Assembly (NCBI RefSeq): GCF_002934365.1
Contig: NZ_PTIY01000013.1
Coordinates: forward strand, 1 to 64,000
Origin: Methylobacter tundripaludum
GTDB taxonomy: Bacteria; Pseudomonadota; Gammaproteobacteria; Methylococcales; Methylomonadaceae
Direction: 5' to 3'
Length of the DNA stretch: 64,000 nt
Under the pieces are notes generated by a model that saw only the letters and a program-made list of their open reading frames with translations, was not told where the DNA came from and did no database searches. The position numbers were made by a program, and so were the translations under genes. The first letter of the stretch is position 1, and each line of letters opens with the position of its first letter. Positions 25,863 through 34,146 of this stretch are shown here, in pieces.

Positions 25863-27491
25863 ATGGCAAAACTCAAATATCCGCTCCTTTTGAAAGTTGC
25901 CGTGATCGGCTTCTTAAACAGCTGGCATTGTGCGTCTGCCGATGCTTACCATCTCCAGATTGATGAAAAATCCGTCAATTTGATCGGCCTACCGCAACAG
26001 GCGGTCGTTGCCGGCGACAGCTTGCCGGCGCCGACCTTGCATTGGCGGGAAGGCGAACAGGTGACTTTGCAGGTCACCAATAACTTGAAAGAACAGACTT
26101 CAATCCACTGGCACGGCATCGTGTTGCCGTATCAAATGGACGGCGTGCCGGGCATCAGTTTCGGCGGCATTGCGCCCGGCCGGACCTTTACCTATCGATT
26201 TCAAGTCAAGCAAAGCGGCACTTACTGGTATCACGGACATTCCGGGTTTCAGGAACAACAGGGGCTCTTCGGCGCCATCGTCATCGACCCCAAGCATGAC
26301 CATCAACCTGCCGATAGAGATTATGTGGTGATGCTTTCCGATTGGCCCGAAGCGGACCCGCACCGCACCTTGTCGCGACTGAAAATGCAGAGCGATTATT
26401 ACAACTTTCAAAAACGTACCGTCGGCGACTTTTTTACCGACATCCAACGATTGGGATTTTCGGACACCGTCGCCGACCGGCTGGCCTGGGGACAAATGCG
26501 CATGGAGCCAACCGATCTGGCCGATGTGACCGGCGCGACTTATCATTTTTTGATCAACGGCCGGACGCCGGACAGGCATAAAACGTATCTGTTCCGGCCC
26601 GGCGAAAAGCTGCGCCTGCGTTTTATCAATGCCTCGGCGATGACCCATTTCGATCTGCGCATACCGGGTTTAAAAATGCGAGTGATCGCCGCAGACGGTC
26701 AAGCGGTATCGCCAATCGAGGTCGAGGAGTTCCGCATTGCGGTTGCCGAAACTTACGACGTAATAGTCGAGCCGCAAAGCGAGCAGGCTTACAGTATTTT
26801 CGCCGAAGCGTTGGATCGCAGCGGTTATGCCCATGCTTCGCTGACGCCGCGCGAGGATTTGACGGCGGCGGTTCCGCCGTTACGCCCGTTGAAACTATTG
26901 ACGCTGGCCGAGATGGGCGGCGCGCACGGCGGCCACGGCTCGCATCAAGGCCATGACCAGCCGGCGGCCGACAACCCGCAACCGGCGCATGATCCACATG
27001 CCGGGCATCTGTCGCATCAAGCGATGGCTGAAACTGAAACGCCCGCCGCATCTTACCCGGTCTTAAACTATCGGCATTTAAAATCCGCAACGCCTGAGCA
27101 TGGACTGATGGGAGCGCCGGACCGGGAAATCACGTTGCGCTTGACCGGCAACATGAACCGCTACATCTGGTCGTTCGACGATGTTAAATATTCCGACGCC
27201 GAACCGATCCGAGTCAAACTGGGCGAGCGGATTCGTTTTCATTACGTCAACGAAACCATGATGAACCATCCGATTCACATCCACGGCCTTTGGCAATACC
27301 TGGATAACGGCAACGGCATGTACAACCCGAAGAAACATGTGGTCAACGTCAAGCCCGGCGAAACGGTGAGCGTCGATGTGCCGGCCGACGCCGAGGGCGA
27401 ATGGGCGTTTCATTGCCATTTGCTGTATCACATGGATACCGGCATGTTCCGTAAACTGATCGTCGAGAAAGCGGAGTCCGGTCATGAATAA
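25863..27491 (+). CDS. copA: Multicopper oxidase, CopA copper-resistance type
   Basis: About 542 residues from the preferred ATG, which opens a signal peptide (MAKLKYPLLLKVAVIGF then CASADA); an in-frame start 48 bp earlier cannot be ruled out. Three cupredoxin domains carry all copper ligand motifs: HWHGIVLP, WYHGHSGFQEQQGLFG, HPIHIHGLW and HCHLLYHMDTGM with the type-1 axial Met. A His-rich insert (GGHGSHQGHDQP, HDPHAGHLSHQAM, residues about 365-395) may bind extra copper. Role: periplasmic oxidation or sequestration of copper(I). It overlaps copB by 8 bp, so the two form an operon. Confidence 0.92.
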   Translation: MAKLKYPLLLKVAVIGFLNSWHCASADAYHLQIDEKSVNLIGLPQQAVVAGDSLPAPTLHWREGEQVTLQVTNNLKEQTSIHWHGIVLPYQMDGVPGISFGGIAPGRTFTYRFQVKQSGTYWYHGHSGFQEQQGLFGAIVIDPKHDHQPADRDYVVMLSDWPEADPHRTLSRLKMQSDYYNFQKRTVGDFFTDIQRLGFSDTVADRLAWGQMRMEPTDLADVTGATYHFLINGRTPDRHKTYLFRPGEKLRLRFINASAMTHFDLRIPGLKMRVIAADGQAVSPIEVEEFRIAVAETYDVIVEPQSEQAYSIFAEALDRSGYAHASLTPREDLTAAVPPLRPLKLLTLAEMGGAHGGHGSHQGHDQPAADNPQPAHDPHAGHLSHQAMAETETPAASYPVLNYRHLKSATPEHGLMGAPDREITLRLTGNMNRYIWSFDDVKYSDAEPIRVKLGERIRFHYVNETMMNHPIHIHGLWQYLDNGNGMYNPKKHVVNVKPGETVSVDVPADAEGEWAFHCHLLYHMDTGMFRKLIVEKAESGHE

Positions 27492-28158
27492 AGTCTGGTT
27501 ATGCCTACTGTGGGTATTCTGGCATAGCCAAGCATACGCGCACGGCGATGACGAAATTTTCAGTCATTTCAAGGCCGAGCGCCTGGAATACGAGGGCAAC
27601 CAGGATCTGCACCTGTTCAAATGGGACGTGCAGCACTGGATCGGTAACGACGACCACAAGCTGTGGCTGAAAACCGAGGGCGACTATTCCGGCGACCAGG
27701 ACATTTTCGGCCGCGCCGATTTGCAAATGCTGTACAGCCGTAATGTCGATACCTTTTGGGATTTCCAGATCGGCGCGCGGCGGGCGTTTGAACCTGAGCG
27801 GACGTTTGACGCAGTGATCGGCTTTCAAGGTTTGGCGCCGTACTTCATCGAGGTCGACAGCGCCATGTTTATAACCGATACCGGCAATGTATTGGGCCGC
27901 TTGAGTTTGGGCTACGAACTGTTGTTGACGCAACGCCTGATTCTTGCACCGAGATTTGAGGTCAATGTCGCGGCATCGGATTTGGAAATTCGCGGCGTAA
28001 AGGCGGGCGTCACCGAACTTGAAGCCGGCATGCGCTTACGTTACGAGATCGAGCGTGAGTTCGCGCCGTATATCGGTTTCGATTATGTCGAGGAAGAATC
28101 GCTGCGCGAACATCATCACAGTTTGCGCGGCGTGGTGGGAATGAGGATTTGGTATTAA
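27484..28158 (+). CDS. copB: Copper resistance protein B (outer-membrane barrel)
   Basis: A 224-residue CopB with a signal peptide (MNKVWLCLLWVFWHSQAYA) and a barrel-like pattern of alternating residues ending in GVVGMRIWY. Typical family sequences include FSHFKAERLEYE, HKLWLKTEGDYSG and RADLQMLYSRNVDTFWDFQIGARR. Members usually have a longer Met-rich N-terminal region; here it is short, with only a His-containing GDDEIFSHF. It starts inside the copA stop (8-bp overlap), indicating coupling. Role: copper binding or passage at the outer membrane. In a methanotroph copper handling also serves the methane monooxygenase, although that is context only. Confidence 0.9.
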   Translation: MNKVWLCLLWVFWHSQAYAHGDDEIFSHFKAERLEYEGNQDLHLFKWDVQHWIGNDDHKLWLKTEGDYSGDQDIFGRADLQMLYSRNVDTFWDFQIGARRAFEPERTFDAVIGFQGLAPYFIEVDSAMFITDTGNVLGRLSLGYELLLTQRLILAPRFEVNVAASDLEIRGVKAGVTELEAGMRLRYEIEREFAPYIGFDYVEEESLREHHHSLRGVVGMRIWY

Positions 28159-28169
28159 CGCCCCGCTCA

Positions 28170-28880
28170 TCACAAGCCCATCATCAAACTGCCGCCATGC
28201 TTTTTCAGCCAATGCCTGCGGCTTTGGTAGTCCGGCAAATGTTCGGCAACCAAGGCCCAGAAATGGGCGGAATGGTTCCTGACTTTGATATGGCAAAGCT
28301 CGTGTACCACGACGTATTCCAATACTTCGGGCGGAGCTATGATTAACAGCCAATTGATGTTGATGTCGTTATGAATGCCGCAACTGCCCCACCGGCTTTT
28401 TTGGGTCTTGATTTTAATGGTCTGCGGAAATAGCTGCTTTCTTTCCGCATGACGGTTTACCAGCTGCTCCACCTGGATTTTCGATTCCTTTTTCATCCAG
28501 CGGATAAGCGCATCCTTTATCTCGGCGCTGTGGTCTTGAATCATCAAGGCGTCGGGAACGTGGGCAATAAATTCCCGGCTAAATTCTATTTTTATCCTTT
28601 TTAATTTTGTCGGCCGCACCGCCAATTTATATGATTCCCCCTGATAAGGAATGTCGGCGCCATGCCCGTAAACAGTGGGCGCTAAGGTTTTATGTTGATG
28701 AGTTTTAGCTGCGATTTTATCCATCGCCTGGACTATCCACTGCTGCTTGGACTGAACGAATTGATGAATTTTATGTTCGGCAACTTTTACCGGTGCGACG
28801 ACTTCGACTTTGCCGGGCGTCACGATGATGCGCGTCTGCGTGGCCCGCTGACTGCGCCGGATTTGATAAGAGAATGGCAA
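28170..28880 (-). CDS. YgjP-like M48-type metallopeptidase (DUF45)
   Basis: A 236-residue protein of the YgjP/WSS1-like family with zinc motif VVHELCHIKVRNHSAHFW (HExxH, third His downstream), preceded by QKSRWGSCGIHNDININW, a signature of this family. It is soluble, cytoplasmic and of normal length. Members are predicted metallopeptidases of unclear substrate. Its 3' end faces copB with a gap of only 11 bp and no obvious terminator. Confidence 0.9.
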   Translation of the reverse strand: MPFSYQIRRSQRATQTRIIVTPGKVEVVAPVKVAEHKIHQFVQSKQQWIVQAMDKIAAKTHQHKTLAPTVYGHGADIPYQGESYKLAVRPTKLKRIKIEFSREFIAHVPDALMIQDHSAEIKDALIRWMKKESKIQVEQLVNRHAERKQLFPQTIKIKTQKSRWGSCGIHNDININWLLIIAPPEVLEYVVVHELCHIKVRNHSAHFWALVAEHLPDYQSRRHWLKKHGGSLMMGL

Positions 28881-28967
28881 GTTAGAAATGACGGCTCTCT
28901 ATGTGACTGGGGTAAGAAATAGTATTTGCTCTGATATAAACAACGTTGGTTTATTGTGTCACGCGCC

Positions 28968-29363
28968 CTATTCATCCTGATTAATCATGTGCGTCGCCAG
29001 TTGCTGCAATGCCTGGCGTACATTTTCCCTGAAATTCGCATCCATGGGCATTTCATCTAAGGCTTTATTCATGCACAACATCCATTGGTCTCTTGCCGAC
29101 TCGTCAATCGCAAAGGGGAAATGCCGCTGCCGTAACCTTGGATGTCCGAATTCCTGCACAAACAAGTCGGGACCGCCCAGCCAGCCCGACAAAAACTTGA
29201 ACAGCTTGGTGCGCGCGCCCGACAAATCCGCCGCATGCATGGCGCGAATACCGGCGGCTTCGGGCAAAGCGTCCATAAAGAAATAAAACCGGTCCACCAG
29301 GCCAAGTATCGCGGCCTCACCGCCTATCGCTTGATAAGGCGTTATTTGTCTATTTTCTGTCAT
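28968..29363 (-). CDS. Group II truncated haemoglobin
   Basis: A 131-residue truncated globin, class II (GlbO-like). Family residues seen include FYFFMDALPEA, LFKFLSGWLGGPDLFVQEFGHPRLRQRHFPFAI (with the proximal His, distal aromatic and Trp positions) and the C-terminal helix. Likely role: oxygen, nitric oxide or sulfide chemistry in the cytoplasm; the ligand is unknown. It is a single gene between the metallopeptidase and a divergent Bax-inhibitor family gene. Confidence 0.92.
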   Translation of the reverse strand: MTENRQITPYQAIGGEAAILGLVDRFYFFMDALPEAAGIRAMHAADLSGARTKLFKFLSGWLGGPDLFVQEFGHPRLRQRHFPFAIDESARDQWMLCMNKALDEMPMDANFRENVRQALQQLATHMINQDE

Positions 29364-29502
29364 AATCCGTCGTTGTGAAAAATCATTTTGTCAGTAATAT
29401 GCTATTCTACTAAATATTCTTACCGATACGGGCAAACTCTTGTAAGATTTAAAGGTCCGTATCTTTTTTGTTAACCGTTTATTTTTTAGGAGTCCATATA
29501 AA

Positions 29503-30171
29503 ATGAGACTAAATACCGCCATTCCACGCTCGGAAGCCAGTGTTCTGGCTACCAATAAAGTATTGAGAAACACTTACCTGTTGTTGTCGATGACATTGCT
29601 TTTCAGCGCGATGACGGCAGGCGCTGCAATGGTCCTGAATCTGCCGCATTTTGGCCCGATCATTACGCTGGTGGGTTATTTCGGCCTGCTGTTCTTGACG
29701 ACCAAATTCAGCAACAGCAGCTTGGGACTGGTTTTTGTTTTTGCTTTGACCGGTTTTATGGGGTTAACGCTGGGCCCTATTTTATCCATGTACGTTGCCG
29801 CATTCAGTAACGGTCACGAACTGATTATGACCGCATTAGGCGGCACTGGCGTGATATTCCTGGGACTTTCCGGCTACGCCTTAACAACGCGCAAAGATTT
29901 CAGCTTTATGGGCGGCTTCCTGATGGTCGGCGTTCTGGTGGCGTTTCTGGCGGGTCTTGGTGCGATGTTTTTCGCTATCCCGGCTTTATCGCTGGCTGTA
30001 TCGGCCATGTTTATTCTGCTGATGTCCGGCATGATCCTATTCCAAACCAGTGAAATCATCCACGGCGGCGAAACCAACTACATTTTGGCGACTGTTTCGT
30101 TATACGTGTCTATCTACAACCTGTTCCTGAGCTTGTTGCAGTTGCTGGGCGTATTCAGCGGCGAAGACTAA
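29503..30171 (+). CDS. Bax inhibitor-1/YccA family membrane protein
   Basis: A 222-residue protein with seven hydrophobic segments, of the BI-1/YccA (LFG/TMBIM) family. Features include ATNKVLRNTYLLLSMTLLFSA at the N terminus, FTLGP-type GLTLGPILSMY, YALTTRKDFSFMGGFL and the C-terminal YILATVSLYVSIYNLFLSLLQLLG with conserved acidic residues. YccA of E. coli interacts with the FtsH protease; other members conduct calcium (family knowledge). AGGAG lies 12 bases upstream of the ATG. It is followed by a strong terminator. Confidence 0.93.
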   Translation: MRLNTAIPRSEASVLATNKVLRNTYLLLSMTLLFSAMTAGAAMVLNLPHFGPIITLVGYFGLLFLTTKFSNSSLGLVFVFALTGFMGLTLGPILSMYVAAFSNGHELIMTALGGTGVIFLGLSGYALTTRKDFSFMGGFLMVGVLVAFLAGLGAMFFAIPALSLAVSAMFILLMSGMILFQTSEIIHGGETNYILATVSLYVSIYNLFLSLLQLLGVFSGED

Positions 30172-30197
30172 AATAGTTATTTTGCCCATCCCACATA

Positions 30198-30234
30198 AAA
30201 AAGCCCGGCTAACCAAGTTAGCCGGGCTTTTTTA
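30198..30234. terminator. Bidirectional rho-independent terminator
   Basis: AGCCCGGCTAAC (30202-30213) pairs with GTTAGCCGGGCT (30217-30228), a perfect 12-bp stem with a three-base loop. An A-run precedes it and a T-run follows it, so it would stop transcription both from the BI-1 gene and from the DUF2802 gene that ends at 30247 on the other strand. Confidence 0.93.
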
Positions 30235-30246
30235 TGTGCTGTCTTT

Positions 30247-30666
30247 TCACGGCTTGGTTTTAGAACCATGCAAACGGATCAATAAAGCCGCTTCATCATG
30301 GCTTAATCCCGAATTTTGCATCAATTCGTCGACACTGGCCCCGCTTCTTACTTTGCGGATGTCTCCGCTGTAAGGGTGAGAGGACTGGTCATGTTGCCCG
30401 ACTTCCGCAATCTTTGCCGCCAGATCGTCGAGATGTTCGTCCGCAACGGCTATTTTGCTGTCCACTGTGGCTATTCGGCTGTCCACGGTCAAAGCAGCGG
30501 AACACAAACCCGCAATATCATTGGTGTTGCCGTGGACAATATCATTAAGAACGTGATAGTCGTGCTTGAGTTTCAGCAGGGTACGCGCCAGCCAGAAAAG
30601 CGCAACCAGCATGATCGCAATCGCCGCGCCCTCAACGATAAGGGCAATCATCAAAAGATTATTCAT
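30247..30666 (-). CDS. DUF2802 family protein (flagellar-operon tail)
   Basis: A 139-residue protein with one N-terminal membrane helix (LLMIALIVEGAAIAIMLVALFWLARTLL), a coiled-coil-like middle and a C-terminal DUF2802 helical domain (VRSGASVDELMQNSGLSHDEAALLIRLHG), which looks like a small DNA-binding or adaptor fold. DUF2802 proteins regularly end the flagellar/chemotaxis gene block of gammaproteobacteria (family knowledge), and that is the position here. The function is unknown. The start overlaps the stop of the small gene upstream (TAATG). Confidence 0.88.
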   Translation of the reverse strand: MNNLLMIALIVEGAAIAIMLVALFWLARTLLKLKHDYHVLNDIVHGNTNDIAGLCSAALTVDSRIATVDSKIAVADEHLDDLAAKIAEVGQHDQSSHPYSGDIRKVRSGASVDELMQNSGLSHDEAALLIRLHGSKTKP

Positions 30667-30830
30667 TAAACAATCTCGTCAATATGTTGCATGGGTTCTG
30701 CATCATCCAGTTCTTCCACTTCTTGTTTTTTTCTACGCGGCTGTTGTTTCTCAGGGTAACTATCATCCCTTTTAATCTTGTGGGACTTTACGACGGATAA
30801 AGAGGGTAATACCGGTTGTATTTCTAGCAT
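30666..30830 (-). CDS. Small 54-residue protein between motD and the DUF2802 gene
   Basis: A short gene encoding MLEIQPVLPSLSVVKSHKIK followed by a charged, Lys/Glu-rich tail ending in MQHIDEIV. It has a strong GGGAGG seven bases before the ATG, and its TAA overlaps the DUF2802 start codon, so it is translationally coupled. A small gene of similar length and highly charged composition sits at the same position in other gammaproteobacterial flagellar clusters (recollection, not verified). There is no membrane segment or domain signature. Its role may be in stator or flagellar regulation, by position only. Confidence 0.7.
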   Translation of the reverse strand: MLEIQPVLPSLSVVKSHKIKRDDSYPEKQQPRRKKQEVEELDDAEPMQHIDEIV

Positions 30831-30906
30831 ATCGGCCTCCCGTAACTGACATTGCGTGAATCGTAATATTAGCAGGCTTTTTACTTTATTGTTAAGACAT
30901 TCAGTA

Positions 30907-31758
30907 TCATGGCTGAACGGTAGTCTCCACTGTCGGCGCCAAATTCAATAACTTGGCGCGCTCTTCATCGTTAGCGCCATAACGGGCAAAAGCTTGAGCC
31001 ATTAACACCAAAACTACCCGCCTGTTTTTAAATCGCCCTTCCTCTGTCTTGTTATCGCCAATAGGATGAAATTCTCCATAACCGATTGCCGACAAACGGG
31101 GAGGAACAATTCCCTCCTTAACCAACTCATGCACAACGCTGGTCGCACGGGCCGATGACAAATCCCAGTTCGACCTGAACTTCAGGTTATCGATAGGAAC
31201 ATTATCGGTATGACCTTCAATATTAACCATATTGGGTAATGGATTAATCACCTCGGCAATCTTCTTCAGCACGGGTATCGCTTTTTTGGATAATTCCGCC
31301 TCACCGCTCAAGAATAACATTTCGCTATTCATTTCCAACTCTATCCAATAGTCGTGCTTCTTGACTGAAACCAGCTTTTCATCGATAAAGGGCGTTAAAA
31401 CCTGCTCGAATTGATCGGACACCTGGCTCAACTGCTGTCTTTCTTTTAGAATTTCATCACTCAGCTCCCGTCTTTTTTCAACGTCTGCCGTCGCAGGGTT
31501 TTCCAATGGAATGGGATCTATCGTCGTCGGCAAAGTCCCTATCTGAATAGGATCGATCTCATCGCCCTGCTGCCCGTTATTCGAGAATGCATGGCCTAAT
31601 GAATCGGACAGCGTTTTATATTTCCCTTCATTGACCGAAGAGATTGCGTACATGACCACAAAAAACGCAAACAGCAAGGTGATGAAATCTGCATATGACA
31701 CCATCCAGCGGTCATGATTATTAGTGTTCTCTCTATGTCTCTTCCTGCGCCTAGTCAT
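30907..31758 (-). CDS. motD: Flagellar stator protein MotD (MotB family)
   Basis: A 283-residue MotB-type stator subunit. It has a basic N terminus (TRRRKRHREN), one membrane helix with the proton-channel aspartate (WMVSYADFITLLFAFFVVMYA) and an OmpA-like peptidoglycan-binding domain (LFLSGEAELSKKAIPVL, NIEGHTDNVPI, NWDLSSARATSVVHEL, NRRVVLVLM). It follows MotC by 3 bp. The designation MotD rather than MotB is based on its position after fliA, as in Pseudomonas. The ion is presumably H+; the sequence does not settle this. Confidence 0.9.
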   Translation of the reverse strand: MTRRRKRHRENTNNHDRWMVSYADFITLLFAFFVVMYAISSVNEGKYKTLSDSLGHAFSNNGQQGDEIDPIQIGTLPTTIDPIPLENPATADVEKRRELSDEILKERQQLSQVSDQFEQVLTPFIDEKLVSVKKHDYWIELEMNSEMLFLSGEAELSKKAIPVLKKIAEVINPLPNMVNIEGHTDNVPIDNLKFRSNWDLSSARATSVVHELVKEGIVPPRLSAIGYGEFHPIGDNKTEEGRFKNRRVVLVLMAQAFARYGANDEERAKLLNLAPTVETTVQP

Positions 31759-31761
31759 AGC

Positions 31762-32517
31762 CTAGTCTTTATAGGCGCCATTCAGATAGCCGCCCAGTTT
31801 CAACTTGATGTTCCTGGGATTTTCGCCTTCTGCAATGGAAATAATACCCTCTGCCAACATTTCCTTGGCTTGGGTCAATGCAAATACATGGCTTTTTAAT
31901 TTGTTGGCGATCGGCAAAAAAACAAGATTGGCCGAACCCACGCCATAGATTGTCGCGACAAAAGCCGTGGCTATTCCTTCCCCTAAAAGCTCCGGGTTGG
32001 TCAAGTTCTGCATCACATGGATTAAGCCCATCACCGCGCCGAGAATACCGATGGTCGGCGCATAGCCGCCCATCGCCTCGTACAATCCTACCGCCTGTAA
32101 GGCTGTGCTTTCCTTGGCGTCTATATCCAGATCCAATATGTTGCGGATGGCGTCGGACTCATTTCCATCAACCAGCAACTGCAAACTTTTTTTTATAAAC
32201 GGGTCCTTCTCATCGGGTATCGCATTTTCAAGACCTAACAAGCCTTCCTTGCGCGCCAGATGACTCCAGTAAATGACCTTGTCAATTTGCGCCGACAGAT
32301 CGACTTGTTTTGAGATTAACACCCACGACAGCATCTTGACGCTTCTGACAAAAACAGCCGGTGGAAATTGCAACAGCGTCGCCCCCAATGTGCCGCCAAA
32401 CACAATGATAAGCGCGGGCACGTTCACCAACGAATCGATGTCGCCGCCATCCAGTATGATTCCCAACAGAATTGCGCCGACACCGACCAAGATGCCGGCA
32501 ATACTTAAAATATCCAT
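31762..32517 (-). CDS. motC: Flagellar stator protein MotC (MotA family)
   Basis: A 251-residue MotA/PomA-type subunit with four hydrophobic segments. Features include IIVFGGTLGATLLQFPPA, a cytoplasmic region with the charged residues that face FliG (IDKVIYWSHLARKEGLLGLEN), YAPTIGILGAVMGLIHVM and GIATAFVATIYGVGSANL. Length is typical of the PomA/MotC class (about 250), shorter than E. coli MotA. It forms the stator with MotD in the inner membrane. It lies 31 bp downstream of fliA. Confidence 0.92.
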   Translation of the reverse strand: MDILSIAGILVGVGAILLGIILDGGDIDSLVNVPALIIVFGGTLGATLLQFPPAVFVRSVKMLSWVLISKQVDLSAQIDKVIYWSHLARKEGLLGLENAIPDEKDPFIKKSLQLLVDGNESDAIRNILDLDIDAKESTALQAVGLYEAMGGYAPTIGILGAVMGLIHVMQNLTNPELLGEGIATAFVATIYGVGSANLVFLPIANKLKSHVFALTQAKEMLAEGIISIAEGENPRNIKLKLGGYLNGAYKD

Positions 32518-32548
32518 TTTTAGTTTTCAGATGAGCGACTGAAGACCA

Positions 32549-33277
32549 TTAATCGCTTGTCCATTCGGACATTCTTGAACGCAGCCTCAGTACGGCCTGG
32601 GTGCTGATTTGGCTGACTCTGGATTCGCTAATATTCAAAACTTCGCCGATTTCGCGCAAATTAAGTTCTTCATCATAATACAACGATATAACCAGACGCT
32701 CACGTTCGGGCAAACTTGCGATCGCGTTTGCCAACGCCTGCTCAAAACCTTCACGGCTTAAAGCGTCCGCGAGACCTTCTTCATGATCCACGGCTTCATC
32801 GAGATAATGGTCTCCATCTTGCGCCAATTCTTCGACGCTGAACACGCGGCAGCTGCTTGAATCCTGGAGTATGCGGTTATATTCATCGATGGCTATGCCT
32901 AAATGCTCAGCCACGTCGGCGTCTCTGGCCTCGCGGCCGGTGCTGTTCTCGATGGTGCGTATGGCCTCCGAAACCATGCGTGATTTTTTATGCACGGAAC
33001 GAGGCGTCCAGTCGCTGCGCCTGACCTCATCCAGCATAGCACCCCGAATACGGATACCGGCATAGGTGTCAAAACTGGCTCCCTGCGAAACATCATAATT
33101 CTTGATGGCTTCCAGCAAGCCGAGCATCCCGGCCTGAATCAAGTCATCGACTTGGACCGAATCAGGCAGTCTGCTCAATAAGTGGTAGGCAATGCGCTTG
33201 ACTAACGGTGCATGCTGCATGACACGTTCATCCGTGCCTCCAGCTTGCACCGCTGTGTACATTGCCACACCGCTCAT
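32549..33277 (-). CDS. fliA: RNA polymerase sigma-28 factor FliA
   Basis: A 242-residue sigma factor of the FliA type, directing late flagellar genes. Regions 2 (VDDLIQAGMLGLLEAIKNYDVSQGASFDTYAGIRIRGAM-type), 3 and 4 (LPERERLVISLYYDEELNLREIGEVLNISESRVSQI) are complete. It overlaps flhG by 4 bp, so it is translated from the same transcript. Activity is expected to be held in check by FlgM, not present in this window. Confidence 0.97.
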   Translation of the reverse strand: MSGVAMYTAVQAGGTDERVMQHAPLVKRIAYHLLSRLPDSVQVDDLIQAGMLGLLEAIKNYDVSQGASFDTYAGIRIRGAMLDEVRRSDWTPRSVHKKSRMVSEAIRTIENSTGREARDADVAEHLGIAIDEYNRILQDSSSCRVFSVEELAQDGDHYLDEAVDHEEGLADALSREGFEQALANAIASLPERERLVISLYYDEELNLREIGEVLNISESRVSQISTQAVLRLRSRMSEWTSD

Positions 33278-34146
33278 GCGACATCCTTTTGGGAACCGTA
33301 TTGAATCATTCTCTCAATAAAAAACTCAATGTAACCGCCCGCCTGGGATTTCAGCGGCCAGCTGTCAATTCTTGCGGCTATCGTTTTCAGCGCAAGCGCG
33401 GCCTTGCTTCTGGGAAAGCCCATTACTACGGGCATTTGTTTTTGAACGGCCTTACGCAAATATTCGTCGTAAGGCACCGCACCGGCAAACTTCAGCGTAA
33501 CATCGAGATAACGATCGGTTACTTTGCTTAATTTTTGAAATAACGCATGCCCTTGCTGAACGCTTTGAACCATATTGGTTATCACATGAAAATGGGACAA
33601 ACCGTAATCCCGGTTAAGCAGTTTAATGAACGCATAAGCATCGGTTAACGACGTCGGTTCATCGCAGACAACCACGATAATTTCCTGGCAGGCGCGGGCA
33701 AAATTGACCACGCTTGCCGATATACCGGCCGCGGTATCGACAATCAATACGTCGATATTTTGATCGATTTCGCTAAACGCATGAATCACTGAGGCTTGTT
33801 CGATTGTGGTCAGCTCAGACATTTTCTGAATGCCCGAAGCGCCGGGGATCACTCTCAAACCTGCCGGCCCTTCCATCATGATTTCATTTAATGTTTTCTC
33901 GCCTGACAGCACATGGGAAAGGTTGAACTGGGGGTACACGCCTAACAGAATATCAACATTAGCCAAACCCATGTCGGCATCCATTAACACTACATTCTGC
34001 CCCATTTGAGACAGCGCTATACCGACGTTAACCGATAGATTTGTTTTGCCCACTCCACCTTTGCCGCTGGTGACTGCGATGACTCGGACAGGTTTTATTT
34101 TATTCATTTTTCTTATTCCGGCTGCTTGGTCAGGTGGATTATGCAT
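33274..34146 (-). CDS. flhG: Flagellar number regulator FlhG (FleN, MinD-like ATPase)
   Basis: A 290-residue ParA/MinD-type ATPase that limits flagellar number and activates FlhF. The ATG at 34146 is chosen because it retains the N-terminal DQAAGIRKM, matching the conserved DQAxGLR motif that stimulates the FlhF GTPase, and overlaps the flhF stop by 8 bp with AAGG ahead; a longer version would run into flhF. The deviant Walker A is SGKGGVGKTNL, followed by LMDADMGLANVDILLG and VDTAAGISASVV. The C-terminal amphipathic helix is degenerate. Together with FlhF it suggests polar flagellation. Confidence 0.93.
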   Translation of the reverse strand: MHNPPDQAAGIRKMNKIKPVRVIAVTSGKGGVGKTNLSVNVGIALSQMGQNVVLMDADMGLANVDILLGVYPQFNLSHVLSGEKTLNEIMMEGPAGLRVIPGASGIQKMSELTTIEQASVIHAFSEIDQNIDVLIVDTAAGISASVVNFARACQEIIVVVCDEPTSLTDAYAFIKLLNRDYGLSHFHVITNMVQSVQQGHALFQKLSKVTDRYLDVTLKFAGAVPYDEYLRKAVQKQMPVVMGFPRSKAALALKTIAARIDSWPLKSQAGGYIEFFIERMIQYGSQKDVA

